This document shows, piece by piece, positions 43,519 through 50,744 of a stretch of DNA of 64,000 bases. The stretch is from Bacteroidota bacterium (GTDB lineage Bacteria > Bacteroidota > Bacteroidia > Cytophagales > Cyclobacteriaceae). The notes beneath the pieces are model-generated. The model was not told the DNA's origin, made no database searches, and saw only the letters and a program-made list of their open reading frames with translations. The first letter of the stretch is position 1. Each line of letters begins with the position of its first letter. The stretch spans positions 116,638-180,637 of the forward strand of contig JACPVX010000037.1 in assembly GCA_016191555.1 (NCBI GenBank), given 5' to 3'. The translations under genes were made by a program, and so were the position numbers.

Positions 43519-44433
43519 ATGAGAAACGTAATAAAGTATTTGAATCTGATTTGGCTAATCGCTCTGCCGTTGATGAGCCATGCGCAACAAGATCCACTCT
43601 ATTCGCAATATCTGAACAATCCGGTATTGTTGAATGCTGCTTACACCGGAGCGAATGATAGACTCCATGTAGTGGCGGGCTATCGCTTGCAATGGGCCGG
43701 CTTCGATGGAAGTCCGACTACATTAAACTTCAGTGCGCATACATCGCTTGTGCAAAACAAAGTTGGCGCGGGCATCGTCATTGTGCAAGACAAAATTGGC
43801 GATACTAAAATTACCGAGACGAGTAGTTCGTATGCCTATAAAATCAAGTTGAACAACGATCAGGTGTTATCGTTTGGATTGCTGGCGGGAATGATCAACT
43901 ACCGCAATGATGCTGCGCGTTTAAGTCCGAAAGATGCAGGCGATCCTTTATTTGGTCTGATCAACGAAACGAAATTCAATTTGGGTGCCGGCATTCTGTT
44001 GAAAAGTGATCGGTTTATGGTAGGACTTTCCGCTCCGCGATTGATGCCTGTCACCGTTAACCCCAGTAGCGCACAGCAAGTGGAAGTGTACAATCAAACA
44101 TTTTATTTGATGGGTGCCTATCAAATTCTTTTAACAGGAAGCATCCGCCTGAAGCCTTCTGTCTTACTGCGCGCTACGGCTAATGCCCCGCTTTCCGCGG
44201 ATATTAATTTCAATTTGAATCTTGAGCAGAATTATACGCTGGGTCTCTTCACACGCAACTTCAATGTACTGGGGCTTTTGGCGCAAATGGAAATCAAAGA
44301 TTATCGCATCGGGTATGTGTTTGAAGTGCCTACCAATGCATCGGTGGGCACACGATTTACCACACACGAATTTAGCATTGCTATGTCGCTGGCCGTTTTT
44401 GGTTTCCATAGCTCTGAAAAAAGTACTTTCTAG
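43519..44433 (+). CDS. PorP/SprF family T9SS outer-membrane protein
   Basis: Protein of 304 residues with signal peptide ending SHAQ. The start of the mature protein (QQDPLYSQYLNNPVLLNAAY) is the hallmark of PorP/SprF proteins, followed by a barrel (HVVAGYRLQWAGFDGSPTTL, FGLLAGMINYRNDAARLSP) and terminal GTRFTTHEFSIAMSLAVFGF. In Flavobacterium a SprF-like protein encoded after a type-B-CTD cargo is needed to secrete and attach that cargo. Its position 14 bases after the 774-residue cargo gene fits that role. It is a paralogue of the protein at 59322. Confidence 0.93.
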   Translation: MRNVIKYLNLIWLIALPLMSHAQQDPLYSQYLNNPVLLNAAYTGANDRLHVVAGYRLQWAGFDGSPTTLNFSAHTSLVQNKVGAGIVIVQDKIGDTKITETSSSYAYKIKLNNDQVLSFGLLAGMINYRNDAARLSPKDAGDPLFGLINETKFNLGAGILLKSDRFMVGLSAPRLMPVTVNPSSAQQVEVYNQTFYLMGAYQILLTGSIRLKPSVLLRATANAPLSADINFNLNLEQNYTLGLFTRNFNVLGLLAQMEIKDYRIGYVFEVPTNASVGTRFTTHEFSIAMSLAVFGFHSSEKSTF

Positions 44434-44476
44434 AACACAGGTTGTGAGTTAAGAAGATAACGCGTATCTTTTTGCA

Positions 44477-46489
44477 ATGCAAAAGGTAACTCTCCCCATA
44501 CTGTTATCTATACTGTTGGCATCCACTACTTGCTTTGGCCAAACCAAAGCTATCGATAGTCTTCAACGAATCATTGCCCTTCAAAAGCATGACACGACCG
44601 AAATAAATGCGATGGCTGGCTTATCATTTGAATTTTTACGAAAAGATTTGAGCAAGACCAAATCGTATGCACATCAGACCATAAAACTAGCTCGATCGCT
44701 AAACGCGGCATCGCAATTGGGGAATGGATATTTCTATCTGGTAACGTCTCACCAAAACAGTGGAACCTTAGACAGTGCTTTGTATTATCTCGATTTACTC
44801 GGCAAACTTTCTGAAGCTCACCCATCTAAGTGGAAAATGGCTGCGAATTATAATCAAGCGGCTGGTCTCTTTTATAAAAATACCGGGCAGCCAAAAAAGG
44901 CACTAAGCTATATGATCAAAAACTTGATCCTGATGAAGACTGAAAGTGAAAGTAAAGCCGGCCTATTACTGAACATTGGTAATATTCACTATGATTTAGT
45001 GGAGTATAAAAACAGTTCAGAATACTACCTTCAATCGCTCCGTATGTTTGAAAAAAATGGTAGCAAGAGAGGCGAATCGTATTGTCTACAAAGTTTAGGG
45101 AATACCTTCATGCTTTTAAAGCAATATGACGCATCAAAAAAATATTTTGAAAGGGCACTTAAATTAAAAAAAGAACAAAATGATACCCGGGGAATGATAA
45201 GTTCTACGATGGGGTTAGGCGATGTTAACAAAGAGCTAGGGCAGCATGTCACCTCCGAACAATTGTACCTGCAAGCGTTGAAACTCGCACGCGAAATAAA
45301 AATTCCGGCAGAAGAGGGAAGGGGGTTGTATCAGTTGGGTCTACTTTATAAAAGAATGGGAGATGTCGATAAGGCGCGTGAACATATGAGTCAGGCGCTG
45401 TTGTTGACCCGTCAAATTGGAGATAGTTTAACGAGTGCCAAAATAAAATCGGAAATGATTGGCATCGACTTAAAAGTGCAACAAGAGTTGCAAACGGAGC
45501 AAACCTTGCTTAATAATTTGAATACCATGATCGCCTTGGGTGATAAGAATACAGAAGCGTTGGAATACGGTCGGCTCAGTGACTATTACGCCATCCGCAA
45601 GCAATTTGACAAAGCTTATTTTTATCAAAAAAAATACGAGGCATTGACCGATAGTGTGAAAGGGAATGCCATGGTACTTCAGCTAAAAGAACTGGAAGGA
45701 AAATATAACAGCGAGAAGAATGAACGCGAGATTGCCATTCTGAAAAAAGATCAGGAACTGCAAACACTTGCCTTGAGTAAGCAACGAGCCAACACTACCA
45801 TCATCGTTATCATTCTTTTTTCTGTGTTGATCATAGGCGGATTGCTTATTAACCGCTATCGGGTGATGAATCGCACAAAGCGCTTGCTCGAAATTGAAAC
45901 GGTGCGCAACAATATCGCGCGCGACTTGCATGACGACATGGGCTCAGCGCTATCGAGTATTAACATTTTAAGCCAGGTGGCGCTAGTCGAAAAAAATGGA
46001 AATACCCAAAGCTATCTGCAACGAATCGGAGAACAGTCGGCTCGTATGATGGAAGACATGAGCGATATGGTGTGGTCTATTAATCCGCGCAACGACTCGA
46101 TGACTCAGGTTCTGATCCGCATGAGAGAGTTTGCCTCCGAGATATTCGAACTTAAAAATATCGATTATCAATTTATTGAGAATGACATTGAACATTTGAA
46201 ATTGAATGCAGAACAACGAAAAAACCTCTTCCTGATATTCAAAGAGGCAATCAACAATGCAGCTAAGTATAGTGGTGCCAATCGGGTAGAAATCGGTTTG
46301 CAACAACGGGGCCACGTTTTAGAAATGGCAGTCAGCGACCATGGCCATGGCTTTGACGAACAAGCCATCAAGGCGGGCAACGGGCTTCGCAACATGCGGG
46401 AACGAGCCAAAGAAATAAAGGGAACGCTTGAGTTGCGAAGTGCTGTTGGAAAGGGAACGGAGATTATATTGACGTTGCCCATCGCATGA
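44477..46489 (+). CDS. TPR-containing sensor histidine kinase
   Basis: Protein of 670 residues with signal peptide MQKVTLPILLSILLASTTCF. Periplasmic TPR repeats cover residues 25-370 (AGLLLNIGNIHYDLVEYKNS, ASKKYFERALKLKKEQND, ALKLAREIKIPAEEGRGLYQ). A membrane helix (TTIIVIILFSVLIIGGLLI), then a HisKA_3 domain with His485 in ARDLHDDMGSALSS, and a HATPase with FKEAINNAAKYSGAN and DHGHGFDEQ. It has the same layout as the kinase at 37859. It is followed by the response regulator gene 52 bases later, after the first T9SS module, so it probably regulates envelope or secretion genes. Confidence 0.92.
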   Translation: MQKVTLPILLSILLASTTCFGQTKAIDSLQRIIALQKHDTTEINAMAGLSFEFLRKDLSKTKSYAHQTIKLARSLNAASQLGNGYFYLVTSHQNSGTLDSALYYLDLLGKLSEAHPSKWKMAANYNQAAGLFYKNTGQPKKALSYMIKNLILMKTESESKAGLLLNIGNIHYDLVEYKNSSEYYLQSLRMFEKNGSKRGESYCLQSLGNTFMLLKQYDASKKYFERALKLKKEQNDTRGMISSTMGLGDVNKELGQHVTSEQLYLQALKLAREIKIPAEEGRGLYQLGLLYKRMGDVDKAREHMSQALLLTRQIGDSLTSAKIKSEMIGIDLKVQQELQTEQTLLNNLNTMIALGDKNTEALEYGRLSDYYAIRKQFDKAYFYQKKYEALTDSVKGNAMVLQLKELEGKYNSEKNEREIAILKKDQELQTLALSKQRANTTIIVIILFSVLIIGGLLINRYRVMNRTKRLLEIETVRNNIARDLHDDMGSALSSINILSQVALVEKNGNTQSYLQRIGEQSARMMEDMSDMVWSINPRNDSMTQVLIRMREFASEIFELKNIDYQFIENDIEHLKLNAEQRKNLFLIFKEAINNAAKYSGANRVEIGLQQRGHVLEMAVSDHGHGFDEQAIKAGNGLRNMRERAKEIKGTLELRSAVGKGTEIILTLPIA

Positions 46490-46541
46490 TGATGTGATAC
46501 CGCTGGTTGAGAGGAAACCTGATATTTACCGAATCGAAAAG

Positions 46542-47174
46542 ATGCCACATTCTATTTTACTCTACGAAGACAATCAATTGCTGAGCGAAAGCATCCAGTC
46601 GATGCTTCGTTTGAATAGCAACCTGAATCTGCTCGGGGCTTACGAAAATCCTCAGGAAGTAAAAAGCCATCTGAAAATCAAGAATCCGGATCTACTGCTG
46701 ATGGATATCGACATGCCCGGCATGACAGGTATTGAGGCGGTGGCAGAGGTTCGCACGTTTAATAGAGATATTCCGATTCTTATGCTCACCGTGTTTGATG
46801 ACAATCAACATGTGTTTGATGCGATTTGTGCGGGAGCTTCCGGCTACTTGCTCAAGAAGCATATCTCAGGCAAGTTGTTTTCGGCTATAGAAGAAGTGAT
46901 GGAAGGCGGTGCACCCATGTCGCCCAGCATAGCGCGAATGGTGCTGAATTCCGTGCACCAAAAAGCGTCTAGCGAAAATCCATATCAACTCACTCCTAAG
47001 GAAAAATCAGTTCTCACATCCCTTAGCAAAGGCAATAGTTATAAGATGATTGCAGCCGAATTTGGCATTAGCTTAGACACCGTACGATCGCACATCCGTA
47101 AGATTTATGAGAAGCTGCATGTGCACTCGCAAACAGAGGCCGTGAGTAAGGCAATCCATGAACGATTGGTTTAG
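46542..47174 (+). CDS. NarL/LuxR-type response regulator
   Basis: Protein of 210 residues read from ATG 46542; a GTG at 46494 would add a leader before the receiver domain. Receiver residues: Glu9-Asp10, phospho-acceptor Asp55 (LLLMDIDMPGMTG), Thr in MLTVFDD and Lys in GYLLKK. The DNA-binding part is a LuxR helix-turn-helix: LTPKEKSVLTSLSKGNSYKM and GISLDTVRSHIRKIYEKLHV. It is paired with the TPR kinase just upstream. The lipoprotein island starts 31 bases downstream, so it may be part of the same transcript. Confidence 0.92.
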   Translation: MPHSILLYEDNQLLSESIQSMLRLNSNLNLLGAYENPQEVKSHLKIKNPDLLLMDIDMPGMTGIEAVAEVRTFNRDIPILMLTVFDDNQHVFDAICAGASGYLLKKHISGKLFSAIEEVMEGGAPMSPSIARMVLNSVHQKASSENPYQLTPKEKSVLTSLSKGNSYKMIAAEFGISLDTVRSHIRKIYEKLHVHSQTEAVSKAIHERLV

Positions 47175-47205
47175 AAATGCATACAAAAACCATTGAAATC
47201 AGACT

Positions 47206-48060
47206 ATGAAAAATCTAGTCATATTATTTGGGTTGGTGGGTTCGCTGTTCATCTCATTTTCCTGTTCAACAGGAAAAAAATCAGAATCACAGATAGCAGA
47301 TACAGTAAAGATCGACAGTCTATCTACTTCCAATGCTACGAATCAATCACCCGAAACAAATTCGCGCGAAACGGACACCACTTCCTTTACTTCATTCATT
47401 GAATTATTCCAACAAACGGACGCCACACTTCCCGGCTGGGCAATAGAATCTTTTCTGGAGATGGAGAATATCGGGCATGTCACTGCCAAAGATATTCTTG
47501 AGACCGATCCTGTTTATGTGGTCCTTTTTGTTCACTCTATGCCTGTTGGCCCGGGGATTGATAAACTCTATGCGGCTTCTTTTAGCCAAGGGAAATTGAT
47601 TTCGAAGATACAACTGGGATCTTCCTATCCATCTTCCGGCCCGGACGGTGGTGGGATGGATTATGCGTATAGCTACAATGCAAAAAATCATATTTTAACA
47701 GTAACCAATTCATCCATCGACTGGGATGAGCAAAGCCAACAAGATGTAACCACAGAGAAAATTCAATTGTTTCAAATCACCAATGAGGGAAACCTAACAA
47801 ACCCGCGTGCCTACCCGGAAGTTTCTGAAAGGTTGTTGGATAAAAGTGAACTAACGGGAAAAACAAAAGAAGAACTCATGATCATGCGCAACGAGCCCTT
47901 TGCTGTGTATGGTTATACTTTTAAGAATGCGTTTTTGAAAAATTATTTTGCGAGCAAAGGATGGTACACCCCACGATTTGATAATGTGAATGATCAGTTG
48001 AGCGAAGTGGAGAAGGCGAATATCAAATTGATTAAAGAGATAGAAGAAACCAATCAATAA
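47206..48060 (+). CDS. Putative lipoprotein, function unknown
   Basis: Protein of 284 residues with a lipoprotein signal (MKNLVILFGLVGSLFISFSC). After a Ser/Thr-rich linker (residues 20-60), the mature domain is a mixed alpha/beta region of about 220 residues with phrases such as FIELFQQTDATLPGWAIESF and ELTGKTKEELMIMRNEPFAV. The latter, with AFLKNYFASKGWYTPR, resembles the YARHG domain that recurs in exported bacterial proteins. No enzymatic signature is visible. It is first of a run of four genes coding for exported proteins. Confidence 0.75.
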   Translation: MKNLVILFGLVGSLFISFSCSTGKKSESQIADTVKIDSLSTSNATNQSPETNSRETDTTSFTSFIELFQQTDATLPGWAIESFLEMENIGHVTAKDILETDPVYVVLFVHSMPVGPGIDKLYAASFSQGKLISKIQLGSSYPSSGPDGGGMDYAYSYNAKNHILTVTNSSIDWDEQSQQDVTTEKIQLFQITNEGNLTNPRAYPEVSERLLDKSELTGKTKEELMIMRNEPFAVYGYTFKNAFLKNYFASKGWYTPRFDNVNDQLSEVEKANIKLIKEIEETNQ

Positions 48061-48086
48061 ACTGTCAATACCAAAGAACCGATTCC

Positions 48087-48800
48087 ATGAAAATGATCCC
48101 CGTGTTTTTCTTAGTCGCTTTGCTTTTACGTTGCACCCCTGTTCAAAAGGAAAAAGGGCAACAAGATACCTTGGCTCATCCAAGTGATACCCTCGCTGTT
48201 AGCGCTGCGCTCAATCCCAGTTTTGCCGGTACTCCTGCTGTTAGGACATACTCCAAAGAAGTTTTTACGGAAGATGAAAAAGAATCTTCTATGATTACTT
48301 CGTTGGATTCGCTCTTCGGCATCTACTTGAAACAAAAATATTTTAGTGTGATTACGGATGGGAAGGCATGGTATGTCGATGAAACAAAGCAGTTACGTAT
48401 TATAACGACAGAAAGAGACAATGAAACTGTCAAAGAAAATTCTATCTACTTATTCCGTGACGGTAAGTTGATAGCAGGGTACAGCGATGTAGACATGAGC
48501 GGCCAAGACACACAGCGAAAAAGGGAAAGGATAATTGTTGCCAAATGCCCCGATTGTGGCATTGCATTCGATGCCATGTCTGCATCTGCAACTCCCACTG
48601 TATTGAACGAAAGTCGTGTTAACGAATTAGAAACCTACTTGCTTCAGGATTTTGAGGAAACAACAAGCTGGATCGCTAAGGCGCCTATTCGAAGAATACA
48701 GAGTACTGATTGCATCTTTGAAAGAGGAAGCCCAAACAATGCCCAATTTACTGTCAACAAAGAATTATACAGCAAGTATATCAAGCACGTAAATCGCTAA
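48087..48800 (+). CDS. CPxCG lipoprotein, paralogue of the next gene
   Basis: Protein of 237 residues with a lipoprotein-like signal (MKMIPVFFLVALLLRC, Cys16; the Leu-Arg before it is an unusual lipobox). The C-terminal half holds IYLFRDGKLIAGYSDVDMSG, then KCPDCGIAFDAM with Cys154 and Cys157, and ends FTVNKELYSKYIKHV. The same order of phrases appears in the following gene, so these are diverged paralogues. The CPxCG pair could bind zinc or undergo disulfide exchange in the oxidising periplasm. I do not recognise the family. Confidence 0.75.
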   Translation: MKMIPVFFLVALLLRCTPVQKEKGQQDTLAHPSDTLAVSAALNPSFAGTPAVRTYSKEVFTEDEKESSMITSLDSLFGIYLKQKYFSVITDGKAWYVDETKQLRIITTERDNETVKENSIYLFRDGKLIAGYSDVDMSGQDTQRKRERIIVAKCPDCGIAFDAMSASATPTVLNESRVNELETYLLQDFEETTSWIAKAPIRRIQSTDCIFERGSPNNAQFTVNKELYSKYIKHVNR

Positions 48801-48916
48801 ACTAAATTCACTAATTCTATTTGAACGTATTTTTAATTCGATCACATGGTTATGCTATTCCAAAAGCTGTGCAATCATGTGATATTTAAAGAAAAATACA
48901 TCAACTTTCTCCTCGT

Positions 48917-49813
48917 ATGAAGTTAACAGCTTACTCTCTAATTTTTCTAGTCATTTTATGTTGCGCGCCCGGCAAAGACAATGAGGCAGCCACAGACAGC
49001 ACACTCACGATTACTACGGATACCGTAGTGACTCAAGCTGGGGAAAATTCTGCACCTTCAGCAGAAGAACCTGTTCAATATTCATCAATAGAAGAAACGG
49101 TAGAACCATTTTTAGGCATCACCAATAATTTTCCTGAATTTTCAATGGCTACTCTCACGAGCGACTCTTTAGAGCTAGAGGTTAACAATCGAATTGGACA
49201 ATTACTTCAGGCATACGATACGATGCAATATGCAACGGTTACGTCAAGCTATTCGTGGGAAAGACCCTATTGTTATCAAGGTCAAGAAGGCCCATGTACA
49301 ATGTCGGTAGAGAAGGAAGAAGAAACAAAGACATGGTTCTTTGATCGTGCCAATCAACTTAGAGGTTTTTCATCAAAATTAGAAGGCACGTCAACGGCAA
49401 CAAAATCTATCCTATACCTCTTTTCGAATGATGAGCTCATTGCGATAAGTGAACATGTGGTTGATGGCTCCGATGCTGGAGTTTTTGTTGACCAAATGCG
49501 TATGCTTGCATCAAGTTGTCCGAGATGTGGTATGAGAGCATCCACTTTTGAAGGTATGTTAAACGGAGACGTGCAGTATCTGAATGAAAAGGATTTAGTC
49601 ACAAAGCAGAAAGAGTTTTATGATACGATGCCAGAATTAATTGCTACACTCAAAGCGGGGCGAAAAAATGCAAAAGAAGATGGTGATGATTTTATATTTA
49701 CCGTCAATCGTACAGAAGAAGGAAAGGCCGAGCAAAAATCAAAGGCAATTACATATTCTGTCGAGTTCAGAGTTACAAAAGATCTGTACCCATATTATAT
49801 ATCCAAGCAATGA
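48917..49813 (+). CDS. CPxCG lipoprotein, function unknown
   Basis: Protein of 298 residues with a lipoprotein signal (MKLTAYSLIFLVILCCAPG). It shares with the preceding gene ILYLFSNDELIAISEHVVDG, SCPRCGMRASTFEGM (Cys201 and Cys204) and a C-terminal strand (RVTKDLYPYYIS). It also has an extra Cys pair in RPYCYQGQEGPCTM. Its stop overlaps the start of the TPM gene by ATGA, so the two are translationally coupled. Its function is unknown. Confidence 0.75.
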   Translation: MKLTAYSLIFLVILCCAPGKDNEAATDSTLTITTDTVVTQAGENSAPSAEEPVQYSSIEETVEPFLGITNNFPEFSMATLTSDSLELEVNNRIGQLLQAYDTMQYATVTSSYSWERPYCYQGQEGPCTMSVEKEEETKTWFFDRANQLRGFSSKLEGTSTATKSILYLFSNDELIAISEHVVDGSDAGVFVDQMRMLASSCPRCGMRASTFEGMLNGDVQYLNEKDLVTKQKEFYDTMPELIATLKAGRKNAKEDGDDFIFTVNRTEEGKAEQKSKAITYSVEFRVTKDLYPYYISKQ

Positions 49814-50733
49814 AACATTTAATTCTTGCACTTTTCCTGTTCCCCCTTTTCGTTAACGGTCAAGGCTTTCCCAAAAAGCCCACTAACTACGTAACTACCT
49901 TTGATCCGTTTTATACAAACAAATCTTATCTAAGCAAAAAACAAGAAGAGGCGCTCAACGCAAAGCTTCGTGCTTTTGAAGATAGCACCAGCAGTCAACT
50001 ATTTATTTATATCACCGGGGGCCTCTATGCCAATGATTTAGAAGACTACTCACGCGAAATTTTTAACACGTGGGGCATCGGACAAAAAGACAAAAACAAT
50101 GGAATATTAATTGCCATTTTTATTGAGGATAGACAGTATCGAATTCAAGTTGGTTATGGATTAGAAGCTGCGCTTCCATCGGATTTATGCAAGCAAATTC
50201 AAGATGAGCACATGGGGCCGCATTTCAAAAAAGCGGATTACTTTGAGGGTATTAATGCCGGTGTAGATCAACTTATTTTTTACAGCCGTCATGAATATAG
50301 GCCACCCTCTGCCTTTGAGCAGATGAAGATACCCATCATCGTTACCTTTTTGGTGGGGATCATCCTTTTGATAATTAACCTTTCTTCGCTTAAAAAATGG
50401 AGTAACCAACCGAAACGAAAACAGAAATATCTTATACTCGGCATTTTGTTTCTGGTCATTCCTATGATCCTGGCCATTGTTATCAATTCCTTCCAAACAG
50501 AAGCACATTATCTGATGATCGCTATCCTCCTTGGCTCCTTTGCTGAACTTCTTCTTTGCATTGTCATCAACGACAAAGGAGAAGTGCGATACGATTATGA
50601 ATCCGATGCGGCTTATGAAAGAAGAATGCGCGAACAGGCAGCAAGGGAAAGCAGTAGCTCTGATTCAAGTTCAGATAGCGGAAGTGGTGGAGGCGGAAGT
50701 TCAGGCAGCGGTGGTAGTAGCAGTAGTTGGTAA
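49810..50733 (+). CDS. TPM domain membrane protein (YgcG-like)
   Basis: Protein of 307 residues with signal peptide MKHLILALFLFPLFVNG. A TPM (TLP18.3/Psb32/MOLO-1) domain spans residues about 30-155: LSKKQEEALNAKLRAFEDST, QLFIYITGGLYANDLEDYS, NGILIAIFIEDRQYRIQVGY and GLEAALPSDLCKQIQDEHM. Three or so membrane helices follow (about 180-260) and the C-terminus is a Ser/Gly tail (residues about 280-307). The layout equals the YgcG group, thought to act in envelope or photosystem maintenance; the tail is a common feature of that group. It is coupled to the lipoprotein gene upstream and followed 11 bases later by the VWA gene. Confidence 0.85.
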   Translation: MKHLILALFLFPLFVNGQGFPKKPTNYVTTFDPFYTNKSYLSKKQEEALNAKLRAFEDSTSSQLFIYITGGLYANDLEDYSREIFNTWGIGQKDKNNGILIAIFIEDRQYRIQVGYGLEAALPSDLCKQIQDEHMGPHFKKADYFEGINAGVDQLIFYSRHEYRPPSAFEQMKIPIIVTFLVGIILLIINLSSLKKWSNQPKRKQKYLILGILFLVIPMILAIVINSFQTEAHYLMIAILLGSFAELLLCIVINDKGEVRYDYESDAAYERRMREQAARESSSSDSSSDSGSGGGGSSGSGGSSSSW

Positions 50734-50744
50734 TTAACATCCTC

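Noticed and set aside
44442..44472. Promoter match TTG-N20-TATCTTTT
   Set aside because: It ends 5 bases before the kinase ATG at 44477, so the transcript would start at or after the start codon.
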